NCBI GenBank assembly: GCA_035604195.1
Contig: DATNIY010000015.1
Span: forward strand, 1-35,982
Length of the DNA: 35,982 nt
Direction of reading: 5' to 3'
Source of the DNA: DATJLY01 sp035604195
GTDB taxonomy: Bacteria > Pseudomonadota > Alphaproteobacteria > ATCC43930 > CGMCC-115725
Positions 22,454 through 30,928 of the stretch are shown here, piece by piece. How positions within the stretch are numbered: the first letter of the stretch is position 1; each line of letters starts with the position of its first letter. The notes beneath the pieces were generated by a model, which did not search any database, was not told the DNA's origin, and was given only the letters and a program-made list of their open reading frames with translations. The position numbers and the translations under genes are program-made.

Positions 22454-25400
22454 GTGCATTTTTCCAAACTTCGGCTCGTCGGCTTCAAATCCTTCGTCGA
22501 TCCGACCGACCTTCCCATCGCCGCCGGGGTCACCGGAATCGTCGGACCGAACGGCTGCGGCAAATCCAATCTCGTCGACGCGCTGATCTGGGCGATGGGC
22601 GAGACCTCGGTCAAGCGCATGCGCGGCGGCGAGATGGACGACGTCATTTTCGGCGGCACGACTCAGCGGCCGGCGCGCAACCTCGCCGAGGTCGTGCTGT
22701 CGCTCGACAATCGCGGACGCGGCGCGCCCAAGCCCTATGACGATTGCGACGAGATCGAGATCGTCCGCCGCATCGAGCGCACCGCCGGCTCGGCCTATCG
22801 CGTCAACGGCCGCGAGGTCCGCGCCCGCGACGTGCAGTTGCTTTTCGCCGACGCCGCATCCGGCTCGCATTCGGCGGCGCTGGTGAGCCAAGGCAGGGTC
22901 AGCACGATCATCGGCCAGAAGCCGAGCGAGCGCCGCGGCCTGCTTGAGGAGGCCGCGGGCATCACCGGGCTGCACTCGCGGCGGCACGAGGCCGAGCTTC
23001 GCCTCAAGGCGGCCGAAGCCAATCTGCTCCGGCTCGACGACGTGCTGACGGCGCTCAATGTGCAGCTCGAGGGCTTGAAGAAGCAGGCGCGCCAGGCGCA
23101 GCGCTATCGCCGCCTGTCCGACCACATTCGCCGAGCCGAGGCGGTGGTACTGCATCTGCGCTGGCAAGCGGCGAGCGCCGAGCTCGATCTGGCGATCGAG
23201 CGGCTGCACGCAGCCGAACGCGCCGTCGCCGACCGCACTGCCGCCGCGCTCGCTGCCGAGCGCGCCCGCGAAGCCGCTTCCGGCGAGCTGCCCGCGCTGC
23301 GCCAGGCCGAGGCCGCGACCGCGGCCGAGCTGCAACGCCTGACCCTGGCACGCCAAGCCCTCGAAGAGGAGGAGCGCCGCGTCGCCAGTGCGCGCGCCGC
23401 AGCCGAGGCCCGCCTCGTCCAACTCGCCGCCGACACGGCGCGCGAGGACGAGCTTGCCGCCGATGCGAGAGCCGCCCTCGCCCGTCTCGAGGACGAGCGC
23501 GCCACGCTCATCTCGGCGCAGGACCAGGAGGCGGCAGCGCAAAGCGATGCGGCGGCGGCGCTCGCCTTGGCTCTTCAAGACGTCGCCGCGCTCGACGCCG
23601 AGCTCACCGCCCTCACCGAACGGATCGCTGCCGAGGATGCGCGGCGCAATGCTCTCATGACGCGCCGGCGCGACGCCGCGGAGCGCGAAGCCCGTCTCGC
23701 CGAGCGGCAGCAGGAATTGGCGCGGCAGCGCGCCGCGCTCGACGCCGAGTCCGTCTCGGCCGAGCGCGTCGCGGCTCATGCCGAAGCCGTCGAAGCGGCC
23801 GAGGCCGCGGTCGAGGACAGCCGCATCGCCGCCGAAGCGGCGGAGACGGCGCTCAGAGAGGCACAGGCGGCCGAGGCCGCGGCGCGGGCGCCGCTCGAGG
23901 CCGCCGAGACGCGGCGCGCCAAGCTCAGCGCCGAGGCGCAGGCCCTGACGGAATTGCTCACTGCGGCCGGCGACCGGCGCTGGCCGCCGATCCTCGACAG
24001 CTTGCAGGTCGAGCCCGGTCTCGAGGCCGCGCTCGGCGCGGCGCTCGGCGACGATTTGACCGCGCCCCTCGACCGCGCGGCGCCGACGCATTGGCATGCG
24101 CTCGAGGATTACGCCGAGGCCCCGAAACTGCCCGAAGGCTCGTCGCCGCTTGCGGCGCACGTCTTGGCGCCCGCGGCGCTGGCGCGGCGGCTGGCGCAGA
24201 TCGGGATCGTCGAGGACGCCGCTGCCGCTGAACGTCTCCAGCCCGAGTTGCGGCCGGGCCAGCGTCTGGTCAGCCGCGACGGGGGCTTGTGGCGCTGGGA
24301 CGGGCTGCGCCGCGCCGCGGGCACGCCGACCTCGGCCGGGCAGCGGCTGCGCCAGCGCAACCGGCTGAGCCAAGTCGAAGACGCGCTGCGGACCGCCGAG
24401 GCCGAAGCGCAAAGCCTCATCGCCGCCTTCGAAGAGGCGCAGTCGCTGAGCCGCCGATGCGGCGAGATGGAGCGTGCCGCGCGCGAGACCGCGCGCGCCG
24501 CCGTCGGCGCCTTGGCCGAAGCGCGCGACCGCGAGACCACCTTGGCGCGGCAGGCCGCCGCCATTGCCTCGCGCTTCGCCGCGCTCGACGAGGCAGCGGC
24601 GCGGCTCGCCGGCGATTTCGCCGAGACGAGAGCCGAAGGCGAGGCTGCCCGCGTAGCGCTTGCCGATCTGCCTGACCCGGCCGCGGCGCGCGAGGCGGCG
24701 GTTTCCGTCCGCACACGGCTCGCCGAATGCCGGACATTTCACTTGACCTGCCAGAGCGAGCACGACCGGCTCTTGCGCGAGGGCGCGGCGCGGCGGCAGC
24801 GGATCGCCACGATCGCCGCGGAATTCGACTCGTGGCAGGCGCGCGCCGAGGCGGCGGCGCGGCAACGCGCCGCGCTCGAGGCACGGCGCTTCGACCTCGA
24901 AGCCGAGATCGCGGCGTTGAGCCGGCGGCCGGCCGAGATCGCCGCGCAGCGCGAGGCGCTGGCCGAAACCATCGCCCAATCGACCTTACGCCGCAATGCC
25001 GCCGCCGACGCGCTCGCCGCCGGCGAGACTCGTCTCGCCGAGGCCGAACGCACGCAGAAGGCGGCCGATGCCGCGCTCGCCAGCGAACGCGAGGACCGCG
25101 TCCGCTGCGAGGGCCATCGCGACCAGGCGCTGGAATCCCGGCGCACGCTCGCGGCGCTCATCGCCGAGCGGCTCGATTGCGCGCCCGAGACCATCCTCTC
25201 TGCGGTCGGCATCGAGCCCGACGAGACCTTGCCGGCGCTCGCCGACGCCACGGCGCGGTTCGAGCGGCTGACGCGCGAGCGCGACAATATGGGGCCGGTC
25301 AATCTGGTGGCCGAGGCCGAGGCGGCCGAAATCGAGGAGCGGCTCGGCGTGCTCACCCGCGAGCGCGAGGATCTGACCGGGGCGATCGCGCGGCTGCGCC

Positions 25401-25921
25401 AGGGCATCGCGGCCTTGAACCGCGAGGGGCGGGAGCGCCTCTTGGCCGCCTTCGCCGAGGTCAACGATCATTTCAGCAAGCTCTTCGTGCGGCTCTTCGG
25501 CGGCGGGCATGCCCATCTGCAACTCGATTACGGCGAGAGCGAAGATCCGCTCGAGGCCGGGCTCGAGATCATGGCGAGCCCGCCCGGGAAGAAGCTCCAG
25601 GTGCTGTCGCTGCTCTCGGGCGGCGAGCAGGCGCTCACCGCGCTCGCGCTGCTCTTCGCCGTCTTCCTCACCAATCCCGCGCCGATCTGCGTCCTCGACG
25701 AGGTCGACGCGCCCTTGGACGACGCCAATGTCGACCGCTTCTGCCGCCTGGTGCAGGAGATCGCGGCGGCCTGCGAGACGCGCTTCCTCATCATCACGCA
25801 CCATCGCCTGACCATGGCGCGGGTCGATCGGCTGTTCGGCGTCACCATGGCCGAGCAGGGCGTCTCGCAACTGGTCTCGGTCGATCTGCAGCAGGCGGAG
25901 CAGTTGCGCCGCACGGCGTGA
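22454..25921 (+). CDS. smc: SMC, chromosome segregation ATPase
   Basis: SMC is the core of the bacterial condensin that organises and segregates the chromosome. The 1155-residue protein has an N-terminal head with Walker A GPNGCGKSN (31-39) and a Q-loop region (VSQGRVSTIIGQKP). A long Ala/Glu/Arg-rich coiled coil follows, then a hinge at about 510-620 (from DRRWPPILDSL onwards) and the return coil. The C-terminal head has the ABC signature LSGGEQ (about 1054-1060) and Walker B CVLDEVDAPLDD. The GTG start at 22454 directly gives the conserved MHFSKLRLVGFKSF. ScpA and ScpB are not in the window. Length is normal for alphaproteobacteria. Confidence 0.97.
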   Translation: MHFSKLRLVGFKSFVDPTDLPIAAGVTGIVGPNGCGKSNLVDALIWAMGETSVKRMRGGEMDDVIFGGTTQRPARNLAEVVLSLDNRGRGAPKPYDDCDEIEIVRRIERTAGSAYRVNGREVRARDVQLLFADAASGSHSAALVSQGRVSTIIGQKPSERRGLLEEAAGITGLHSRRHEAELRLKAAEANLLRLDDVLTALNVQLEGLKKQARQAQRYRRLSDHIRRAEAVVLHLRWQAASAELDLAIERLHAAERAVADRTAAALAAERAREAASGELPALRQAEAATAAELQRLTLARQALEEEERRVASARAAAEARLVQLAADTAREDELAADARAALARLEDERATLISAQDQEAAAQSDAAAALALALQDVAALDAELTALTERIAAEDARRNALMTRRRDAAEREARLAERQQELARQRAALDAESVSAERVAAHAEAVEAAEAAVEDSRIAAEAAETALREAQAAEAAARAPLEAAETRRAKLSAEAQALTELLTAAGDRRWPPILDSLQVEPGLEAALGAALGDDLTAPLDRAAPTHWHALEDYAEAPKLPEGSSPLAAHVLAPAALARRLAQIGIVEDAAAAERLQPELRPGQRLVSRDGGLWRWDGLRRAAGTPTSAGQRLRQRNRLSQVEDALRTAEAEAQSLIAAFEEAQSLSRRCGEMERAARETARAAVGALAEARDRETTLARQAAAIASRFAALDEAAARLAGDFAETRAEGEAARVALADLPDPAAAREAAVSVRTRLAECRTFHLTCQSEHDRLLREGAARRQRIATIAAEFDSWQARAEAAARQRAALEARRFDLEAEIAALSRRPAEIAAQREALAETIAQSTLRRNAAADALAAGETRLAEAERTQKAADAALASEREDRVRCEGHRDQALESRRTLAALIAERLDCAPETILSAVGIEPDETLPALADATARFERLTRERDNMGPVNLVAEAEAAEIEERLGVLTREREDLTGAIARLRQGIAALNREGRERLLAAFAEVNDHFSKLFVRLFGGGHAHLQLDYGESEDPLEAGLEIMASPPGKKLQVLSLLSGGEQALTALALLFAVFLTNPAPICVLDEVDAPLDDANVDRFCRLVQEIAAACETRFLIITHHRLTMARVDRLFGVTMAEQGVSQLVSVDLQQAEQLRRTA

Positions 25922-25962
25922 GCCCGCTCGGCTGCCGCGCACGCGCCGCGGCCTTCGGTCGC

Positions 25963-25991
25963 TTGACACACCATTGACCCGCGCTTAAGGT
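25963..25991 (+). promoter_or_regulatory. Candidate promoter of the F0 operon
   Basis: TTGACA (25963-25968), a perfect -35, is followed after 17 bases by TAAGGT (25986-25991), matching the -10 at 3 of 6 positions. The start would be near 25998, about 40 bases before atpI. It sits in the 118-base gap after smc, where no clear terminator is seen. Confidence 0.45.
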
Positions 25992-26039
25992 GCGCGCCGT
26001 TTCGCGGGGGATTTCTCAATCTTTGCGAGCGGTTCGCCG

Positions 26040-26432
26040 ATGAGCGACGGCGGCGCGAAAGAGCCTCTGCGGGATCTCGGGCGGCGCATCGACAAGGCGC
26101 GGCAGGCCCATCCGGAGAAGGCGTCCCAAGGCGCGGGGCCGGACGGCCCGCAGACGTTCGGCACGGCCTTGGCGTTTGCCTGGCGCATCGGCCTCGAGCT
26201 GGTGATCGCGGTGATCGTCGGCACGGGCATCGGCTGGGCAATCGACCGCGTGCTCGGGACCCGGCCGTGGGCGATGATCGCGCTGTTCTTCCTGGGCGTC
26301 GCCGCGGGCATGCTGAACGTGTGGCGGACGGTCGTGGGAATGGGCATGGCGGTGGGCTATCGCCGGCGCGACGAGAGCGGCGGCGCCGGCGGCGGCCTGG
26401 CGCCGAAGGACGAATGGGACGACGAGGACTGA
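26040..26432 (+). CDS. atpI: F0F1 ATP synthase assembly protein AtpI
   Basis: AtpI is a small inner-membrane protein that assists c-ring assembly or ion supply. The 130-residue product has a polar N-terminus (LRDLGRRIDKARQ) and two transmembrane helices (about 45-66 and 76-96) with the family pattern GTGIGWAIDRVLGTRPWAMI. An acidic C-terminal tail ends DEWDDED. It precedes atpB by one base. Position at the head of the F0 operon supports the call. Confidence 0.88.
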   Translation: MSDGGAKEPLRDLGRRIDKARQAHPEKASQGAGPDGPQTFGTALAFAWRIGLELVIAVIVGTGIGWAIDRVLGTRPWAMIALFFLGVAAGMLNVWRTVVGMGMAVGYRRRDESGGAGGGLAPKDEWDDED

Positions 26433-26433
26433 C

Positions 26434-27165
26434 GTGGCGATCGAGCTTCATCCCCTGCAGCAATTCACCATCGACCGCATCATCCCCTTGCACATCGGCG
26501 GGATCGACGCCTCCTATACGAATTCGGCGCTGCTGATGACCATCGCCGTGGTGCTGGTCACGGCGCTATTGGTCCTCGGCACGCGGGGCGCCGCGCTGGT
26601 GCCGAGCCGCTGGCAATCCATCGCCGAGATGAGCTACGAGTTCATTGCCGGCATGATCGAACAGAACGTCGGCAAGGAAGGGATGGCGTATTTCCCCTTC
26701 GTCTTCACGCTCTTCATGTTCGTTCTGTTCGGCAATCTCTTGGGGCTCGTCCCCTACAGCTTCACCTATACGAGCCACATCATCGTCACCTTCGCGCTGG
26801 CGGCGACGGTGTTCATCGGTGTCACCCTCATCGGCATCATCCGCCACGGCTGGCATTTCCTCAGCCTGTTCGTGCCGCACGGCGTGCCCAAGGTGCTGCT
26901 GCTGCTGCTCGTGCCGATCGAGCTGCTGTCCTATTGCATCCGGCCCTTCACCCTATCGATCCGGCTCTTCGCCAACATGCTGGCCGGGCACACCATGCTC
27001 GCGATCTTCGGCGGCTTCGTCGCGGCCTTGGGCCTCCTCGGCATCGTGCCCTTGGGCGTCGATGTGCTGCTCATTTTCTTGGAGCTGCTCGTCGCGGTGC
27101 TGCAGGCCTATGTCTTCACCATCCTGACCTGTCTCTATCTGGCCGACGCCATCAAACTCCACTGA
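26434..27165 (+). CDS. atpB: ATP synthase F0 subunit a
   Basis: Subunit a forms the proton half-channels next to the c-ring. The 243-residue membrane protein has the motif SIRLFANMLAGH with the essential Arg177. FGNLLGLVPYSFTYTSHI precedes it, and the conserved C-terminal helix ELLVAVLQAYVFTILTCLYL follows, as in alphaproteobacterial subunits a. The GTG at 26434 follows the atpI stop by one base and gives the usual N-terminus (HPLQQFTI). Five to six membrane helices are visible. Confidence 0.97.
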   Translation: MAIELHPLQQFTIDRIIPLHIGGIDASYTNSALLMTIAVVLVTALLVLGTRGAALVPSRWQSIAEMSYEFIAGMIEQNVGKEGMAYFPFVFTLFMFVLFGNLLGLVPYSFTYTSHIIVTFALAATVFIGVTLIGIIRHGWHFLSLFVPHGVPKVLLLLLVPIELLSYCIRPFTLSIRLFANMLAGHTMLAIFGGFVAALGLLGIVPLGVDVLLIFLELLVAVLQAYVFTILTCLYLADAIKLH

Positions 27166-27197
27166 GCCCCCTGCAACATCCATCGAGGGACAAAGAC

Positions 27198-27419
27198 ATG
27201 GATCTCCAATCCGCCAAAATGATCGGTGCCGGTCTCGCCTGCATCGCGCTCGTCGGCGCCGGAATCGGCATCGGCAACGTGTTCTCGGCGCTCATCAACG
27301 CACTCGCCCGCAATCCGGCGGCGCAGGTGACGCCGTTTGCGTTCCTGGGCTTCGCGCTCGCCGAGGCGACCGGCCTCTTCGGCCTGGCCATCGCCTTCCT
27401 CATCCTCTTCGTGTTCTGA
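27198..27419 (+). CDS. atpE: ATP synthase F0 subunit c
   Basis: Subunit c forms the rotating ring. The 73-residue hairpin protein has helix 1 with GAGIGIGNVFSALI, the polar loop ARNPAA that touches F1, and helix 2 with the proton-carrying Glu56 in GFALAEATGLF. The residues around the carboxylate suit a proton rather than a sodium ring. The start has GAGGGA about 10 bases upstream and a 32-base gap from atpB, the largest in the operon, as expected for a gene needing high expression. Confidence 0.97.
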   Translation: MDLQSAKMIGAGLACIALVGAGIGIGNVFSALINALARNPAAQVTPFAFLGFALAEATGLFGLAIAFLILFVF

Positions 27420-27423
27420 GTCC

Positions 27424-27915
27424 GTGCCGCAGCTCGACGCCCACACTTTCGCGCCGCAGCTAATCTGGCTCGCCATCACCTTCATCGCGCTCTATCTGCT
27501 GATGGCGAAGGTGGGACTGCCGCGCGTCGGCCGTATCATCGCCCGGCGACGCGAGCGGATCGAAGGCGACATCGCCAAGGCGGGCCAGCTCAAATCCGAG
27601 GCCGAGGCGGTCATCGCCGCCTATGAGCGGGCGCTCGCCGAAGCCCGGGAAGAGGCGCAACGGACGATGCGCGAGACGATCGAGCGGCTCAACGCCGCCG
27701 CCGCCGAGCGGCAGAGCAAACTCGCCGGGCAGCTCGCCGCCGAGACCACCACGGCCGAGCGGCGCATCAACGAGGCGAGGACGGCGGCGCTCGCCAATCT
27801 CGGCGAAATGGCGGCCGAGGTGGCGCGCGCCACGGCCGTGAAGCTCACCGGCGCCGAGATCGATCCCGCGCGCGCGCGCGTCGCGGTCGATGCGGTGCTG
27901 CGGGAGCGGGGCTGA
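27424..27915 (+). CDS. atpF': ATP synthase F0 subunit b'
   Basis: Subunit b' is one of the two different peripheral-stalk subunits found in alphaproteobacteria and phototrophs. The 163-residue protein has one N-terminal transmembrane helix (QLIWLAITFIALYLLMAKVGLP, about 12-33). A long charged coiled coil follows (EAEAVIAAYERALAEAREEAQ and on), ending in a short helical domain. The GTG at 27424 lies 4 bases after the atpE stop and gives the common b' start near PQLD. It sits before the b gene and overlaps it by one base. Confidence 0.93.
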   Translation: MPQLDAHTFAPQLIWLAITFIALYLLMAKVGLPRVGRIIARRRERIEGDIAKAGQLKSEAEAVIAAYERALAEAREEAQRTMRETIERLNAAAAERQSKLAGQLAAETTTAERRINEARTAALANLGEMAAEVARATAVKLTGAEIDPARARVAVDAVLRERG

Positions 27916-28403
27916 TGGAAATCTTCGCCGACGCCGAATTCTGGGTGCTCGTCGCCTTCGTTGTGGCCATCGCGTACCTCGTCCGCAAGGCGACGCCGCC
28001 GATCACCGGCGCGCTCGACAGCCGCGCGGCCAAGATCAAGGCCGAGCTCGACGAGGCGCAGCGGCTGCGCGAAGAGGCGCAGCGCCTGCTCGCGGAATAT
28101 CAGCGCAAGCAGCGTGACGCGCTCAGCGAGGCGGAGGCGATCATCGCCCATGCCCGCGCCGAGGCCGAGCGCGCGGGCGAGCGCGCGGCGCGCGATCTCG
28201 AAGCCTTGCTCGAGCGGCGCCATCGTCTGGCCATGGAGAGAATCACGCTCGAGGAGCAGAAGGCGGTCGCGCAGGTACGCAACGCCGCGGTCGACATCGC
28301 CATCGCGGCGACGCGCCAGATGCTGGCGCAGGAACTCGGGGCGGAGCGCCGCAGCGCACTCATCGACCAGGCGATCGCCGCCCTGCCGCAAGCGCTGCAC
28401 TGA
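27915..28403 (+). CDS. atpF: ATP synthase F0 subunit b
   Basis: Subunit b is the second peripheral-stalk subunit. The 162-residue protein has a membrane helix at about residues 5-24 (EFWVLVAFVVAIAYLVRKAT) and the typical basic-acidic coiled coil (LDSRAAKIKAELDEAQRLREEAQ). Its ATG overlaps the stop of b' (TGATG). It ends the F0 operon; F1 genes (atpHAGDC) do not follow, as is normal for alphaproteobacteria, where they form a separate operon. The end lies 24 bases from the convergent ald stop, with no terminator visible between. Confidence 0.94.
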   Translation: MEIFADAEFWVLVAFVVAIAYLVRKATPPITGALDSRAAKIKAELDEAQRLREEAQRLLAEYQRKQRDALSEAEAIIAHARAEAERAGERAARDLEALLERRHRLAMERITLEEQKAVAQVRNAAVDIAIAATRQMLAQELGAERRSALIDQAIAALPQALH

Positions 28404-28427
28404 GCCTTTCTCCCCGCGCGCTCTGGC

Positions 28428-29546
28428 TCACCCCTGGCCGAGCGCCTCTTCCGGCGCGACATAAGCGAGGCCGAGATCGCGGGCGACGGCGGCGTGGGTG
28501 ATGTGGCCGTGATGGACGTTGAGCCCGGCGCGCAGATGCGGGTCATCCAAAAGCGCGCGGCGCCAGCCCTTCTCGGCCAGCGCGAGCATGAAGGGCAAGG
28601 TCGCATTGTTGAGCGCGAAGGTCGAGGTGCGCGCCACCGCGCCCGGCATGTTGGTGACGCAGTAGTGGATGACGCCCTCCTCGACATATGTGGGATCGGC
28701 ATGCGTCGTCGGCCGGCTGGTCGCGAAGCAGCCGCCCTGGTCGATCGAGATGTCGACGAGCACCGCGCCTGCTTTCATCCCGTGCACCATCTCGCGGCTG
28801 ACCAATTTCGGCGCGGCGGCGCCGGGCACCAGGACGGCGCCGATGACGAGATCCGCCGCCAGCACCTCGCGCTCGATGTTCTCCATGGTGGCGAAGAGCG
28901 TGTGCAGCTGCGAGCCGAACTGCATGTCGAGCGCGTAGAGCCGGGCGAGCGACTTGTCGATGACCGTGACATAGGCCTCCATGCCCATCGCCACTCGCGC
29001 GGCATTGGTGCCGGCGACGCCGCCGCCGAGGATCACCACTTTCGCCGCAGCAACGCCGGGCACGCCGCCCAGGAGAATGCCGAGCCCGCCCTGCTCCTTC
29101 TCGAGGCAGTGGGCGCCCACTTGAATCGACATGCGGCCGGCGACCTCGCTCATCGGCGCGAGCAAGGGCAGACCGCCGCGTGAATCCGTCACCGTCTCAT
29201 AGGCGATGCAGGTGGCGCCGCTCTTTAGGAGCCCGTCCGTTTGCGCACGGTCGGCGGCGAGGTGAAGATAGGTGAAGAGCACTTGGCCCGGCCTGAGGCG
29301 CTTGATCTCCTGGGGCTGCGGCTCCTTCACCTTGGCGATAAGCTCGGCCGCGGCGAACACCTCCTCGGCCGAGCCGAGCCGCGCGCCCGCCGCCGCATAG
29401 GCCGCATCCTCGAAGCCGATGCCCGCGCCGGCGCCGCGCTCGACGATGATCTCATGACCGTGATGAGTGAGCTCGCGCACGCTCCCCGGCACCAGCCCAA
29501 CGCGGTACTCCTGCGTCTTCACCTCTTTGGGAACGCCGATGAGCAT
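28428..29546 (-). CDS. ald: Alanine dehydrogenase
   Basis: It interconverts L-alanine and pyruvate plus ammonia with NAD. The 372-residue protein starts MLIGVPKEVKTQEYRVGL. It has the substrate-binding K74 (AKVKEP) and the catalytic H95 (FTYLHLA). The NAD-binding motif is VVILGGGVAGTNAARVAMG (about 170-188), and VDISIDQGGCFATSRPTTH follows later. Length and motifs are canonical. The start lies 3 bases after the stop of the aminotransferase gene, so the two are cotranscribed; together they could recycle the alanine made by transamination back to pyruvate. Confidence 0.96.
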   Translation of the reverse strand: MLIGVPKEVKTQEYRVGLVPGSVRELTHHGHEIIVERGAGAGIGFEDAAYAAAGARLGSAEEVFAAAELIAKVKEPQPQEIKRLRPGQVLFTYLHLAADRAQTDGLLKSGATCIAYETVTDSRGGLPLLAPMSEVAGRMSIQVGAHCLEKEQGGLGILLGGVPGVAAAKVVILGGGVAGTNAARVAMGMEAYVTVIDKSLARLYALDMQFGSQLHTLFATMENIEREVLAADLVIGAVLVPGAAAPKLVSREMVHGMKAGAVLVDISIDQGGCFATSRPTTHADPTYVEEGVIHYCVTNMPGAVARTSTFALNNATLPFMLALAEKGWRRALLDDPHLRAGLNVHHGHITHAAVARDLGLAYVAPEEALGQG

Positions 29547-29549
29547 CGC

Positions 29550-30896
29550 TCAGGCCGCGGCCTTCAGCACCTCGCCGAGCGTGCCGAAGATCGTGTCGAT
29601 ATGCGACTTCTCGGCGATGAGCGGCGGCGACAGCGCGATGATGTCGGCGGTGGTGCGGATCAAGAGGCCGCGCTCGTAGCATTTGAGGAAGACATCGAAG
29701 GCGCGCGCGCCGGGCTTGCCGGCGAGGGAGTCGAGCTCGATGCCCGCGACCAGGCCGAAATTGCGCAGATCGATGACATGCGGCAGCCCCTTGAGGCTGT
29801 GCACCGCATCCTCCCAATAGGATTCGAGCCCTTTGGCGCGGGCGAAGAGATTCTCGCGCGCATAGATCTCGAGCGTCGCGAGCGCGGCCGCCGCGGCCAA
29901 GGGATGGCCGGAATAGGTGTAGCCGTGCGGCAGCTCGATCGCGTTCTCGGGGCCGGTCATGAAGGCGTCGTAAATGCCGCGCCGCGCGACCACCGCGCCC
30001 ATCGGCACCGTGCCGTTGGTGAGGCCTTTGGCGCACGTGACCATGTCCGGGATGATGCCGAAGCGCTCGACGGCGAAGCTCGCGCCCAGGCGCCCGAAGC
30101 CGGTGATGACCTCGTCGAAGATGAGGAGAATGCCGTGCTTGTCGCAGATCTGCCGCAGCCGCTCGAGATAGCCCTTGGGCGGCACGAGCACACCGGTCGA
30201 GCCCGCGACCGGCTCGACGATCACCGCGGCGATGGTCGAGGCGTCGTGGAGGGTGACCAAGCGCTCCAGCTCGTCGGCGAGATCCGCGCCCCATTCGGGC
30301 TGGCCGCGCGAGAAGGCCTGCTTCGCGCGGTCGTGGGTGTGCGGCAGATGATCGACGCCGGCGAGCAGGGTGCCGAAGAGCTTGCGGTTGGCGGCGATGC
30401 CGCCGACGGAAATGCCGCCGAAGCCGACGCCGTGATAGCCGCGCTCGCGCCCGATGAGGCGGGTGCGCGCGCCCTCGCCGCGAACGCGGTGATAGGCGAT
30501 GGCGATCTTGAGCGCGGTATCGACCGCTTCCGAGCCGGAATTGCCGAAGAAGACGTGATCGAGATCGCCGGGCAACAAGGCCGCGACTCGCGCCGCCAGC
30601 TCGAAGATTGCGGGATGGCCCATCTGGAAGGCGGGCGCGTAGTCGAGCTGCAGCGCCTGGCGGTGCACCGCCTCGGCGATCTCGCGCCGCGCATGGCCGC
30701 AATTGACGCACCATAAGCCCGCCGTGCCGTCGAGGATGCGGCGCCCGTCGGCGCTGGTGTAATGCATGCCTTCCGCCGCCACCAAGAGACGCGGATGCGC
30801 CTTGAACTGCCGATTGGCGGTGAACGGCATCCAGTAGGCTTCGAGATTATTGGGCACGGCCGCCCGAGGCGCGTTGTCATCCATCATCGCTGCCAT
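29550..30896 (-). CDS. Class III aminotransferase, omega-amino acid:pyruvate type
   Basis: This is a PLP-dependent class III transaminase of the beta-alanine/omega-amino acid:pyruvate subgroup. The 448-residue protein has LEAYWMPFTANRQFK near the N-terminus, typical of this subgroup. The PLP-phosphate loop is FGNSGSEAVDTALKIA (about 112-128). FDEVITGFGRLG carries the Asp that contacts the PLP nitrogen, and CAKGLTNG the Schiff-base Lys290. The start is uncertain: ATG 30896 is close behind AAGGAG, while the tandem ATGs at 30887 and 30884 are farther. Substrate range cannot be read from sequence; neighbouring alanine dehydrogenase fits a pyruvate acceptor. Confidence 0.92.
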   Translation of the reverse strand: MAAMMDDNAPRAAVPNNLEAYWMPFTANRQFKAHPRLLVAAEGMHYTSADGRRILDGTAGLWCVNCGHARREIAEAVHRQALQLDYAPAFQMGHPAIFELAARVAALLPGDLDHVFFGNSGSEAVDTALKIAIAYHRVRGEGARTRLIGRERGYHGVGFGGISVGGIAANRKLFGTLLAGVDHLPHTHDRAKQAFSRGQPEWGADLADELERLVTLHDASTIAAVIVEPVAGSTGVLVPPKGYLERLRQICDKHGILLIFDEVITGFGRLGASFAVERFGIIPDMVTCAKGLTNGTVPMGAVVARRGIYDAFMTGPENAIELPHGYTYSGHPLAAAAALATLEIYARENLFARAKGLESYWEDAVHSLKGLPHVIDLRNFGLVAGIELDSLAGKPGARAFDVFLKCYERGLLIRTTADIIALSPPLIAEKSHIDTIFGTLGEVLKAAA

Positions 30897-30928
30897 CCAC
30901 TCCTTCGCTGCGGCAAGCCTAACACGCC

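Noticed and set aside
22208..24979. 923-codon minus-strand frame over smc
   Set aside because: Antisense shadow of the regular coiled-coil codons of smc; its Arg/Gly/Leu-rich composition matches nothing.
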